IMG/VR virus record: IMGVR_UViG_3300044712_001935
Location: 1 to 43,125 of that record
Source: a virus
Length of the DNA: 43,125 nt
Reading direction: 5' to 3' (one strand)
Each line of letters opens with the position of its first letter. The stretch's first letter is position 1. The notes under the pieces are model-generated. The model saw only the letters and a list, made by a program, of their open reading frames with translations. It ran no database searches and had not been told where the DNA came from. The position numbers were made by a program, and so were the translations under genes. Below are positions 7,308 through 14,424 of this stretch, in pieces.

Positions 7308-7577
7308 TCACGAGGCGAGAAGGTGGCGGCGCTGCCGCATGGGCAGCAGGGCGTCCGGCCAGATCTCGGTCACGTCCTTCCCAAGGGCCTTGGCGATGGC
7401 GAGGCGGGCCCGCCTGCCGCGGCGCCGGTCATGGACCGCCAGGCTGATGGCCTGCGGCGTGAGACCGCTGTCGGCGGCGATGGAGGTGGGGGTGACACCG
7501 GCCTTCAACATCGCCTCTTTGATCTGCAAGGTGGTCCAAGCAGCCGATGCGGGCTGAAGCGAGGTATTCTGTTTCAT
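7308..7577 (-). CDS. Ner/Cro-like transcriptional regulator
   Basis: The 89-aa protein has a helix-turn-helix at about residues 17-62 (LQIKEAMLKAGVTPTSIAADSGLTPQAISLAVHDRRRGRRARLAIAKALGKDVTEIWPD), matching Ner-like winged helix regulators of Mu-type phages and Nlp proteins. It is the first gene of the leftward early operon and is divergent from the repressor, as Cro is in lambda. A half operator lies over its start codon, so repressor binding could also block it directly. Confidence 0.82.
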   Translation of the reverse strand: MKQNTSLQPASAAWTTLQIKEAMLKAGVTPTSIAADSGLTPQAISLAVHDRRRGRRARLAIAKALGKDVTEIWPDALLPMRQRRHLLAS

Positions 7578-7668
7578 GTCGCCCTCGGTTTTCGTGGGTT
7601 AATGTTTCGCCTGAAACAATGTCTTTCACTTGCGGCCTGCCGTCAAGGGGAAAATTTCACTTGAAACA
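7570..7668. promoter_or_regulatory. Operators for the lysogeny switch
   Basis: A perfect dyad TGTTTC-GCCT-GAAACA lies at 7603-7618. A second, imperfect copy is at 7653-7668 (AATTTC-ACTT-GAAACA), overlapping the repressor start region. A half site TGTTTC is at 7570-7575, over the Ner/Cro start codon. The inner dyad abuts the leftward -10 box. The repeated sites between divergent regulator genes are the expected operator arrangement; which protein binds which site is not visible. Confidence 0.75.
7618..7646 (-). promoter_or_regulatory. Leftward early promoter (PL-like)
   Basis: On the minus strand TTGACG (complement of 7641-7646) is followed by a 17-base spacer and GACATT (complement of 7618-7623). 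Transcription would start near operator 7603-7618 and run into the Ner/Cro gene and the whole early operon. The -35 box matches consensus in five of six bases and the -10 box in three of six. Confidence 0.6.
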
Positions 7669-8380
7669 ACTAGCCGAACGCGTTGCCCTTGCGATGGAGG
7701 CCCACCGGTTGCGGCCGGTGGACATCGCTCGTCGCGGCGGCCCGAGCCGGCCCACGCTCCACCGGATCCTCACCAACCCGGACTACGAGCCCGATGACAC
7801 CACCCTCGACCGGTTGGCCGATGCCCTCGGCGTCTCGCGGATCTGGCTCAAGGAAGGCACCGGCCCCATGGATTCGCCCACCTTCCTGGCCTCCGGCGGC
7901 GGGAAGTCCGCGGCGGTATTCCAGCTACTGCAGGGCGCCTCGTTCATGCCCACCCTGGCCCCCGGTTTCGGTGCACGAATGGGCCTGGCCCGGCGCGAGA
8001 TGGGGATGTCGATTGCCGCGGCTGCCCAGACCCTCAAGATCCCCAGGCGCCGCCTGACCGCCTTTGAAGCCGAGACCGAGGAACCGACCCTGCCCGAGCT
8101 GATGTCCATCACGCTGGGCTACCAGACCAACGTCCGCCATCTCACGACCGGGCAGAGCGAGGCGCCCTTGGATATGGTCCGGGAAGTGGCGGCCGCGCCC
8201 TATCAGACCTCAGGGCTGGACCGGGGGCTGCTCTCCCGCGCCCTGGCCGCGGCCCTCGCCTTCCGCCCCCGGCGGGGTCCTGATCGCCTGGCCGCCGCCA
8301 TCACGGATGCCTATGACATGGCCAGCAAGCCGGGCAACGCGGGGAAAATGGAAGATCTGGTAAAGGCCTTGCTGAAATAA
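7661..8380 (+). CDS. Phage repressor with two helix-turn-helix domains
   Basis: The TTG at 7661 has an AAGGGG Shine-Dalgarno about ten bases upstream and gives MKQLAERVALAMEAHRLRPVDIARR. An ATG at 7619 in the same frame is an alternative. The 239-aa product has an XRE-type HTH at about residues 5-62 and a second HTH-like domain at about 105-155 (LARREMGMSIAAAAQTLKIPRRRLTAFEAETEEPTLPELMSI). There is no S24/LexA-type peptidase with Ser-Lys dyad, so RecA-driven self-cleavage is not expected. It is divergent from the Ner/Cro gene across the operators, the usual CI position. Confidence 0.82.
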   Translation: MKQLAERVALAMEAHRLRPVDIARRGGPSRPTLHRILTNPDYEPDDTTLDRLADALGVSRIWLKEGTGPMDSPTFLASGGGKSAAVFQLLQGASFMPTLAPGFGARMGLARREMGMSIAAAAQTLKIPRRRLTAFEAETEEPTLPELMSITLGYQTNVRHLTTGQSEAPLDMVREVAAAPYQTSGLDRGLLSRALAAALAFRPRRGPDRLAAAITDAYDMASKPGNAGKMEDLVKALLK

Positions 8381-8428
8381 TTGCCCATCCAGTGCTATGC
8401 TGCTCCATAAATAACCATGGGAGCCTTT

Positions 8429-8752
8429 ATGCGCATCGCTCCAGCGTTGATCCTCGTGATCCTGGTCTTCATGCCCGGCTGTGAGTCGAAGCGCCAGGCC
8501 CGGCAGAAGCAGGAATTCACGACGCTCATGGATGAGAAGATAAGGCCCATCACTCTTTCCGCCGAAGATCGCATCTACCTTGATCGGCTTTCCGGGAAGT
8601 ACCAGGAGCGGCTTTCATTCCTCCGGGACCTGGCCGTGAAGCAGAAAGAGGACGCGATCAAGTCAGGAATGCTCTATAAAGTCGAACCGTTGAACCAATA
8701 TGTTTTATTGATAGACCGCTATTCAGCTATCGACAAATTGAATATCGACTGA
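8429..8752 (+). CDS. Small lipoprotein (lysogenic conversion candidate)
   Basis: From the ATG at 8429, preceded by GGGAG, the 107-aa protein has a signal peptide MRIAPALILVILVFMPGC ending in a lipobox (MPGC) with the lipidated Cys at residue 18. The mature part is charged and helical. It lies downstream of the repressor, the place for genes expressed from a prophage. Such small lipoproteins often block superinfection, but nothing here shows that directly. An upstream ATG at 8417 is possible. Confidence 0.75.
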   Translation: MRIAPALILVILVFMPGCESKRQARQKQEFTTLMDEKIRPITLSAEDRIYLDRLSGKYQERLSFLRDLAVKQKEDAIKSGMLYKVEPLNQYVLLIDRYSAIDKLNID

Positions 8753-8803
8753 CGATCCACCCCACAACCGCCATAAGGCGCTTTCTTTTCACCGGAGGAA
8801 GTC

Positions 8804-9391
8804 TTGCAAATTCGTACCCTGATCCTCACGCTCCTCGTCTCCAGCTGGGCCATGGCCCAGGGCTTCGGCATCAGCCTGGGGCTCTCCAGCGCCAAGCCCC
8901 GTTCGATCGACGGCACCACTTTCAACAATCAGCTCGGGGCCTACATCGGCGGCTCCTACCGCTGGAAGGAACTCACTTTCGGCCTAGGCTATCGGACCCC
9001 CGGCAAGTCCACCATCACCTACGACGGCGTGGAATCGAAGGACGAATTCAAATGGTCCTTCTCCGAGGCGTCCCTCACCTACGGCATCCCCTTCAGGGGC
9101 GCGGACCTGACCCAGCGGATCCTGTTGGGAGCAGCAGCTCGCCGCGAGACCACGAAGGCTGAGGACACCATCGTCGGCATGAGCGCCAGCGACAACCGCA
9201 ACCGCATCTGGTGGAAGGTGGGCTATGAACTCGAAGGAGAGGTGGATGAAGTCCGCACCAGCCTGGGGCTCTTCTACGCCGGCGCCTCCAAGGAGACCTA
9301 CAACCCCACGAAGGACTACACGCCCCAGGAGGCGCTGCGTCTTTTCGCGCCCACCAGCGAGCTCCAGATCATGGTGACCTTCAGGTTCTAG
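8804..9391 (+). CDS. Outer-membrane beta-barrel protein (lysogenic conversion candidate)
   Basis: The TTG start has a strong GGAGGA Shine-Dalgarno. Residues 1-19 form a cleavable signal peptide (LILTLLVSSWAMAQ, cleavage after AMA-Q). The mature part alternates polar and aromatic strands (ELTFGLGYRTPG, WWKVGYELEG, TSLGLFYAGA), and the chain ends MVTFRF, with the terminal Phe used as a BAM signal. It is a 195-aa small barrel of eight or so strands. Next to the repressor on the plus strand, it is a likely moron gene acting at the surface, for example in superinfection exclusion. Confidence 0.8.
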   Translation: MQIRTLILTLLVSSWAMAQGFGISLGLSSAKPRSIDGTTFNNQLGAYIGGSYRWKELTFGLGYRTPGKSTITYDGVESKDEFKWSFSEASLTYGIPFRGADLTQRILLGAAARRETTKAEDTIVGMSASDNRNRIWWKVGYELEGEVDEVRTSLGLFYAGASKETYNPTKDYTPQEALRLFAPTSELQIMVTFRF

Positions 9392-10560
9392 ACTCCTGTC
9401 AGAGAGCCCTCGACCATCCCCGCCTCCTGGCGGAGTTTGGTGGGCATCACGTGGGCGTAGCGGCGGGTCTGGCGGGAGTTGGTGTGGCCCAGCAGGTCGC
9501 CCACCGCATCCAGCTCCAGGCCCTTCCGCTTCGCCCACGTGGCGAAGGTGTGGCGCAGGTCGTAGATGTGGAAGTTGGTCAGGCCGAGGTGCGCCAACTC
9601 ACCCCGCCGCCGCTGCCACCAGGACTCCAATCCCTTGTAGGGTCCCTTCCGCCCGATGAACACCCACTTCGAGACCTTATGCTTGCCCCTGGCCCTGAGC
9701 AGGGCCACGGCATTGGGGCCCAGGCCGACCAGTCGATCCTTCTGGGTTTTCCTCCCGGTTTTGTGCTGGCTCTTGGGGATCCGGATCACGCCAGCGTCCA
9801 GATTCACCCACTCCCAAAGCATCCGCTGAGTCTCAATCGGCCGCATGCCGGTCATCAGCAGCAGGCGTAGCTGCGCCACCGCCTGCGGGTGCTTCCCCTC
9901 GTTCTCATCCAACCACTCCAAAAAGGCAGCCATCTCGGCATCATCCAGCGCCCGGATTCGCTCATCCTCTTCGTACCGTACGACGTCCAGGCAGGGGTTG
10001 CTGTGCCGTGACCGCTGCTTCCATTTCTCCGCGGTGCCGAGCGCCGACGATAGCACCGCCAGCGCCATGTTGGCCGCGCGTGGGTGATCCGCCAGCGACT
10101 GGTGGACCTCCTCCGCATCCTTCTCTGTCACATCGGCCACCAGTCGCGACCCCAGGGTAGGGATGAGCACTTTGCGAACGATGCGGTCGTAATCCTTCTG
10201 TGTCTTCCCGCTCAGTTTGGAGACATGCTTCGCCAACCACTCCGTCAGGAACTCCTTCATGGTCTGCGCGGCCTTCAGGATACGCCGTTCAATCCCCGGA
10301 TCCTCGCCACGCGCAACCGCCCCGGCCGCGGCCTTCGCCTTCACTCGCGCCGCAGCCACAGGCATGAGGGGGAACCTGCCGAGCGTCGCCCCTCCATCTC
10401 GGTTGTTCAGGCTCCAGCGCTGGATGAAGGAGATGCGGCCGCCCGGGTTCACCCGCACACCGAACCCTTCGATCTCCGTGTCCATCACCTCATAGAGCTT
10501 CTCTTCCGGGCGGAGGGAGAGCAGGTATTCTTTGGTGATTCGATTTTCACGGGCTGCCAT
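9388..10560 (-). CDS. int: Tyrosine integrase (P4-type, site-specific recombinase)
   Basis: The 390-aa protein has an arm-binding domain at the N terminus (DUF4102-like, KEYLLSLRPEEKLYEVMDTEIEGFGVRV), a SAM-like core-binding domain (about 100-200) and a catalytic domain. Catalytic residues visible: Arg240 (TGMRPIET), Lys in HKTGRKTQKDR, Tyr333 in place of the usual first His, Arg336 (DLRHTFATWA), His359 (LLGHTNS) and nucleophile Tyr368 (TRRYAHV). It lies beside attP and should mediate integration and excision at tRNA-Thr. Its stop overlaps the convergent outer-membrane gene by four bases. Confidence 0.93.
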   Translation of the reverse strand: MAARENRITKEYLLSLRPEEKLYEVMDTEIEGFGVRVNPGGRISFIQRWSLNNRDGGATLGRFPLMPVAAARVKAKAAAGAVARGEDPGIERRILKAAQTMKEFLTEWLAKHVSKLSGKTQKDYDRIVRKVLIPTLGSRLVADVTEKDAEEVHQSLADHPRAANMALAVLSSALGTAEKWKQRSRHSNPCLDVVRYEEDERIRALDDAEMAAFLEWLDENEGKHPQAVAQLRLLLMTGMRPIETQRMLWEWVNLDAGVIRIPKSQHKTGRKTQKDRLVGLGPNAVALLRARGKHKVSKWVFIGRKGPYKGLESWWQRRRGELAHLGLTNFHIYDLRHTFATWAKRKGLELDAVGDLLGHTNSRQTRRYAHVMPTKLRQEAGMVEGSLTGV

Positions 10561-10707
10561 GGCAAATCCCCCCGAAATTCTGTTTCACGGGATTTTAACG
10601 GGGGGCAGGGACCAACATCAACCACCCGTAACCTATTTTGAGTTGATAACGGCCTTATTTTCATCAACGCCACCAACCATACCCCACCCTCACCCACCCC
10701 GATAGCT

Positions 10708-10754
10708 AATTCGTAATCAGCAGGTCGCAGGTTCGAATCCTGTAGTTGGCTCCA
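10708..10754 (+). other. attP: attP core: 3' end of tRNA-Thr(CGT)
   Basis: The segment includes the anticodon loop TTCGTAA, variable loop, T-arm GCAGG-TTCGAAT-CCTGT, acceptor strand AGTTGGC, discriminator T and CCA. The 5' half of a tRNA is missing, so this is not a functional tRNA gene. Integrases of this type use tRNA 3' ends, and insertion would restore the host gene. The CGT anticodon context matches Thr isoacceptors such as E. coli thrW. Confidence 0.9.
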
Positions 10755-10759
10755 CACTT

Positions 10760-10783
10760 AGGCCCCTTCACAGGGGCCTTTGC
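10760..10783 (+). terminator. Hairpin after the tRNA remnant
   Basis: AGGCCCC-TTCA-CAGGGGCCT forms a stem followed by TTGCTTT. It has the form of the Rho-independent terminator that often follows a host tRNA gene, and so may have been carried with the attachment region. It would also shield the integrase region from transcription from the late operon end. Confidence 0.55.
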
Positions 10784-10823
10784 TTTGGGTTTCACGGGAT
10801 TTTGTCGGAGTGCGAATCGGGCC

Positions 10824-11153
10824 TCATGCACCCGGGAATGCCTTGTGGGAGCCGGAAACCAGATCGTGGGCCAGTCGGGTGATCACCACGTTGGCCGCGG
10901 GCCCGCCCAGGTCGTTGAGCTGCTGAAGGCTGGAGATGACCCGCAGGCTCTTCTCCTGTTTCTGGATGGCCATGGCCGCCAGACAGGCGAGGTGGGCCTC
11001 CTTGGCATGTCGTCCCACCAGATCCAGGACGGCCACCATGTCGAGATGGCCTAGCTCCTTCAGGGTGGCGCGCAGGCCACCCACCAGGTGGAGCGAGAGA
11101 TGGGCGCGGCTCGCCACGTAGCGCGCAAGATTCAACTCCTGATGGAGTGGCAT
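10824..11153 (-). CDS. Hypothetical late protein (109 aa)
   Basis: The ATG follows an excellent AGGAGG Shine-Dalgarno, with spacing of about five. The protein MPLHQELNLARYVASRAHL is helical, with HL and AM-rich helices and no clear membrane segment. It is separated from the lysis genes by a 433-bp noncoding stretch, so it may have its own promoter. I recognise no family. Confidence 0.65.
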   Translation of the reverse strand: MPLHQELNLARYVASRAHLSLHLVGGLRATLKELGHLDMVAVLDLVGRHAKEAHLACLAAMAIQKQEKSLRVISSLQQLNDLGGPAANVVITRLAHDLVSGSHKAFPGA

Positions 11154-11586
11154 AACGCCTCCTGGGCTCTTGGCCCTTCAGTCGGGGGGTCGTAACCGCA
11201 CGTAGCAACGGCCCGGCGTATTTCCTGGTTGGGGTTTTGTATTTCGCCGGACCCCCGACAAGGGGGTGCTCCCGAGCTGCGGGCCCGGGATCCGGCTACG
11301 TGATGGGTTACGAGCCCGAGGATCAGTCTACCGGTGATGGTCCGGCGAAGAGATTGCGCACCCAAGCTAGCGAGGCCCATGCCAACGCCAGGGCAGACCC
11401 CGGAAGGTCGCGGCACGTCTGGAGACCATGCGGTTATCTGAGTATCGTCAACTGTCGGCGAACCGACTCAAACCGCCCTATTGAGTCGGCCTAGTGACGC
11501 AATTGGTCAATGTATCTTCTTCGCACCCTTGCAGTTAGGCAACCGGATTGGTCACGCATTGTCCAACTGCAAGTGCTAGGCCAGCA
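11154..11586. other. Noncoding region with three perfect inverted repeats
   Basis: No credible gene was found in these 433 bp. It contains hairpins CCCCC-GACA-AGGGGG near 11250-11268, CCGACTCAA/TTGAGTCGG (11463-11471 and 11481-11489) and CTTGCAGTT/AACTGCAAG (11528-11536 and 11565-11573). None has a convincing T-run. The spacing suggests regulator binding sites or a structured RNA. Confidence 0.6.
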
Positions 11587-11967
11587 TCAGCCGCGCAGGC
11601 CGTGGCTCTCTTCACGGTGGGTCTTCAGTTCCACCTGGAACCGCTCCGCATGGTCGGCGATGGTGGTTTCCAGGCGGGCGATCTCCTTTTCATGATCCGG
11701 GCGCCGCACGAATTCCAGCACCACCCAAGTCTTGAACTCGGAGAATACTTTGATCAAATCCCGCACGCTGCTTTCCAGGCTCTCCTGCTGCTTCAGTATG
11801 CGCTGGGCCCGCTCCTCCTCGTTTGCTTGCTGGGCCCGCTGGAGGTCGGCCCTGGCTCGAACATAGACCTGGATCAGGGACCGGATGGCCCACCAACCCA
11901 GGAAAGCGAAGAGAAGAGTGATGGCCCAGTCGAAGGCCGAGAGTGGCATGTGCACCGGCTCAGGCAA
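11587..11967 (-). CDS. One-TM, coiled-coil protein near lysis genes (holin-like)
   Basis: The TTG start (Shine-Dalgarno GGAG at seven bases) gives MPEPVHMPLSAFDWAITLLFAFLGWWAIRSL. One transmembrane helix spans about residues 9-30 and a long coiled coil follows (QQANEEERAQRILKQQESLESS, EKEIARLETTIADHAERFQVEL). XhlA-type lysis accessory proteins have this single-helix plus coiled-coil design. It is the last gene of the lysis set, 9 bp after the spanin gene. The role is inferred from position and topology. Confidence 0.6.
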   Translation of the reverse strand: MPEPVHMPLSAFDWAITLLFAFLGWWAIRSLIQVYVRARADLQRAQQANEEERAQRILKQQESLESSVRDLIKVFSEFKTWVVLEFVRRPDHEKEIARLETTIADHAERFQVELKTHREESHGLRG

Positions 11968-11976
11968 GGTCGCTCC

Positions 11977-12732
11977 TCAGAATCGGATGACGGCGTAGGC
12001 GCCGGCGGTGTGGTTGACGTACAGGCCGCCGAGCTCGATGGGGCCGAGGGTGTAGGAAGCGAGGGCGCCGAGGTGGCGCTGGCCCTGGGAATCGAGGGCG
12101 ACGATCAGGCCGGCGGCCCGGGGGCGCCACCGGGGGGTGCTGTCGATGGCACGCTGCAGGTTGTCGGCGCGGCGCTGCTGGGCGGCTGTCTCAGCTTCGG
12201 AGGCGGCGAGGGCGCGGTCGGTGGCGGCGAGCTGCTGATCCTTGGCGGCGACCTGGGCGACCTGGGCGCGGGTGAGGTCTTCGAGGGTGGCGAGGCGGCC
12301 TTCGAGGCCGGGCACGCGCAGGGCCTCGCGGCCCCACCCCAGGGTGGTGCGGCCGTCGGGGAGGTTCAGCGCCAGGCCATCGGCCAGCGGTTGAGGGCGG
12401 AGGCCCAGCTGCTGGAGCCCGGCCACCACCACGGCCACGGGGGCATCGGCGGGCACAGGCTGGGCGGATGCGGGCCGCGGGCGCCGGTCCAGTTCGGCCT
12501 GCAGCTCGGCCACGCGCTGGGTCTGCTGCTGCGCCACCTGGTCGGCGGCGGCGCGGTCGGCCTTCGCCGCCTCCTTAGCTTGACGTTCCGCACGGGCCTC
12601 CCCTTCCGCGATGGCTGCCTGGTGGAGGGCCGCGGCCCTGCCCCGGGCCTGCACCCAGCCGTAGGTGCCCCCGCCGACGGCGGCCAGCGCCAGGGCGCCG
12701 AGCAGGATGGCGGCCTTGGTGGCGTCGGTCAT
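11977..12732 (-). CDS. Spanin-like Rz protein (inner-membrane subunit)
   Basis: ATG after a GGGGGAG Shine-Dalgarno gives 251 aa. A transmembrane anchor lies at about residues 7-27 (AAILLGALALAAVGGGTYGWV). It is followed by long Ala/Gln/Glu/Arg helices typical of Rz proteins (AAIAEGEARAERQAKEAAKADRAAADQVAQQQTQRVAELQAEL), a Pro-rich hinge and a second coiled coil. The start overlaps the holin stop (ATGA). It should act in fusing inner and outer membranes at lysis. I did not find a nested Rz1 lipoprotein frame. Confidence 0.7.
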   Translation of the reverse strand: MTDATKAAILLGALALAAVGGGTYGWVQARGRAAALHQAAIAEGEARAERQAKEAAKADRAAADQVAQQQTQRVAELQAELDRRPRPASAQPVPADAPVAVVVAGLQQLGLRPQPLADGLALNLPDGRTTLGWGREALRVPGLEGRLATLEDLTRAQVAQVAAKDQQLAATDRALAASEAETAAQQRRADNLQRAIDSTPRWRPRAAGLIVALDSQGQRHLGALASYTLGPIELGGLYVNHTAGAYAVIRF

Positions 12733-13076
12733 GGCTCCCCCAAGCTGGAGGGCCCGTCGGGGGCCGGGCCCTCCGCACCCTTCGCCCGAGGGCTTAGGGG
12801 GGGAAAGGGAATCTCGGGCTTCCGGTAGGCGCGGTCGGCCAGGGTGGCGAGGGTGCCCACGATGGAGAGCAGGGCGAAGGCCGCGCCCCACCCCAGGTCT
12901 CCCTCCATGCCGATCCAGAGGCCGCAGGCGAACCCGATCATGAGGGCGATGACGAGTAGCACGGCGGCCGAGGCGATCATCACGCCGCGCTTGGTGCTCA
13001 AGATCCGCGTGCGGGCGTTGGTCGCCATCTCGCGCAGCCAGTGTGGGGCCGCGGTCAATACGAGGCGCTCAGCCAC
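12729..13076 (-). CDS. Holin (two transmembrane segments)
   Basis: A GTG start (AGGGGG Shine-Dalgarno) overlapping the endolysin stop gives 115 aa. Two hydrophobic helices (VMIASAAVLLVIALMIGFACGLWIGM at about residues 31-56 and GWGAAFALLSIVGTLATLA at 61-80) flank a short loop, and the C-terminal tail is polar and Pro-rich. Lying between endolysin and spanin, it fits a small-hole or class II holin that lets the endolysin out. Confidence 0.72.
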   Translation of the reverse strand: MAERLVLTAAPHWLREMATNARTRILSTKRGVMIASAAVLLVIALMIGFACGLWIGMEGDLGWGAAFALLSIVGTLATLADRAYRKPEIPFPPLSPRAKGAEGPAPDGPSSLGEP

Positions 13077-13596
13077 GGGCGGCCCCCTGGAGGGCCTGCA
13101 CAGCGCGGAGGAAGCGGTCGAAGTCGGTGAGGCCGCCGTTGACCAGGCGCCGGACGCGCTTCCAGTCGCCGGCCTCGGCCGCCGCGGGGATGCCATGGCC
13201 TTTGAAGTAGAGGGCCAGGATGCGGGCGGCGACGCTGGAATCGAGGACCAGCTCGGGCATGCCCACCAGGTCGAGGCCCAGGGCCTCGCCGGCGTCGAGG
13301 TAGTTCCCGCGCCAGGTGAGCTGGATGAAGCCGCGGCCGTAGTAGCCGCTGGGCCAGTAGCGCTCCTGGGTGGCCCAGAGCTTGGGCTGCTTCTTGGGAT
13401 CGGCGCGGCGCTCGTGGATGGGGAGGAAGGCGCTGGTCTCAATGGCGACGGTGGCCGCGGTAGCGACTTCCACGGCCAGGGTGTCGATGCCCTGCTCGGC
13501 GAGGGCGGCGGCGAGGTTCGGCCAGTGCTCGGCCACGTTGCGCTGGGGGCAACCCGTGGCGGCGGCCACCTGATCAGGGGAGAGGATCACCGGCAC
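13069..13596 (-). CDS. Endolysin, GH19 chitinase-type muramidase
   Basis: The 175-aa protein has the GH19 fold signatures: AIETSAFLPIHERR (Glu53 the candidate catalytic acid), YYGRGFIQLTWRGNYLDAGEALGLDLV (about 85-111), RILALYFKGHGI and VRRLVNGGLTDFDRFLRAV. These enzymes cleave peptidoglycan glycan strands. There is no signal peptide, so release depends on the holin. The GTG start is preceded by an inverted repeat, which may dampen translation. A second GTG two codons in is possible. Confidence 0.88.
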   Translation of the reverse strand: MPVILSPDQVAAATGCPQRNVAEHWPNLAAALAEQGIDTLAVEVATAATVAIETSAFLPIHERRADPKKQPKLWATQERYWPSGYYGRGFIQLTWRGNYLDAGEALGLDLVGMPELVLDSSVAARILALYFKGHGIPAAAEAGDWKRVRRLVNGGLTDFDRFLRAVQALQGAARG

Positions 13597-13773
13597 ACCA
13601 GGGTGGGGAGGCCCCTGGTCAGTCGAACCCGGATTTCTGCCCCGGGTCCGTAGGCAATGGCATTTTCAGCTCGCGCCTGTTTGTGCAAGTGTGCCTCCCC
13701 ACCCAAGGTTCCTCTCGCCCCTAGGCCCGGCTGGAACCTTTGGCGGAACAATGAACGCGAGAAGGACCCTCAA
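13597..13773. other. Noncoding gap between tail and lysis genes
   Basis: No gene was found in 177 bp. Two perfect inverted repeats are visible: ACCAGGG/CCCTGGT (13597-13603 and 13613-13619), just upstream of the endolysin GTG on the minus strand, and AAGGTTCC/GGAACCTT (13705-13712 and 13733-13740). The first could hide the endolysin ribosome site in a hairpin. The second may be an attenuator between modules. Confidence 0.5.
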
Positions 13774-14268
13774 CTAGCTCATGACGAAGGACGGAGTGGT
13801 GCGCACGGTGCCGGTGTAGGCCCCGTTGATTGGCTTGATGCGGAACTGCACGGATTTGGTGAGCACCGCATCATCTGCAGTGCGCTGAGCCAAGGTGTAG
13901 ATCTGTGAAGTGCCAGTGACCCCCGTCCAGGTTCGCTTGACGATCCCCTCAATGAGAACCTCGATGGTGAGACTGCCGTCCAGCGCGAAGGATCCCACGG
14001 TGTCCTGTGGCACCAGCTGCGTGCCGGGGCCCTGGCTCCCACGATTGCGATGGGACCAGGAAAGGGTCACATCCCCCGTGGTGGTGGCCGGCCAGGTTGC
14101 GTAGGGCTGGGCGTTGAGTTTCACGTTGCCAGGCGGCAGCGGCGCCCAGGCCCGGCTGGCCGTGGTGATCTGCATCTGGGTGGCTGCGCTGATCGGCAGG
14201 ACACCTCGCGGTGTCTTGGTGAGCAGCTTGGCGTAAAGGGTGAGGTCGGAAGGATAGCTGGTGGCCAT
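13774..14268 (-). CDS. Distal tail protein (164 aa)
   Basis: MATSYPSDLTLYAKLLTKTPRGVLPISAAT... is beta-rich and Thr/Gly/Ser-rich with no membrane segment (DVTLSWSHRNRGSQGPGTQL, GSLTIEVLIEGIVKRTWTG), consistent with a tail-tip or fibre protein. It follows the fibre-like genes and precedes lysis. No specific family was recognised. Confidence 0.6.
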   Translation of the reverse strand: MATSYPSDLTLYAKLLTKTPRGVLPISAATQMQITTASRAWAPLPPGNVKLNAQPYATWPATTTGDVTLSWSHRNRGSQGPGTQLVPQDTVGSFALDGSLTIEVLIEGIVKRTWTGVTGTSQIYTLAQRTADDAVLTKSVQFRIKPINGAYTGTVRTTPSFVMS

Positions 14269-14277
14269 GGCGACTCC

Positions 14278-14424
14278 CTATTGCGGCCGAGGTAGGATCT
14301 GGCCAAGGGTCGGAAGAGGCGCGGCACCACCACCAGATGTGGGGGGAGGCCCAACCTGCACCTTCACAACCCGCGGGAACTTCATGGAGCCGTTGGGCAC
14401 GAGAGCCTGCTGGATATTACTCAT
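14278..14424 (-). CDS. Small Pro/Gly-rich tail-associated protein (48 aa)
   Basis: The ATG overlaps the stop of the preceding 279-aa gene (TATGAGTAA) and gives MSNIQQALVPNGSMKFPRVVKVQVGPPPTSGGGAAPL. The size, overlap and position suggest a real coupled gene, possibly a fibre chaperone or a linker. There are no homologues I can name. Confidence 0.5.
   Translation of the reverse strand: MSNIQQALVPNGSMKFPRVVKVQVGPPPTSGGGAAPLPTLGQILPRPQ

Larger units (their letters stand above)
10582..10803. repeat. Flanking 15-bp direct repeats, likely integrase arm sites
   Basis: The 15-mer GTTTCACGGGATTTT occurs at 10582-10596 and again, identical, at 10789-10803. The two copies bracket the tRNA-like core (10708-10754). 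Direct repeats on both sides of the core are what arm-type integrase sites look like. The first copy is just upstream of int, so it could also affect int expression. Confidence 0.6.

Noticed and set aside
10485-10757. Minus-strand reading frame starting MWSQLQDSNLRPADYELA
   Set aside because: This is the well-known false protein produced by translating the antisense of a tRNA 3' end, which here is attP.
11530-11571. attC-like text GTTAGGC...GTCCAAC near 11535-11567
   Set aside because: The order is GTTRRRY then RYYYAAC on both strands, the reverse of an attC, and no L boxes are present; it is only an inverted repeat.
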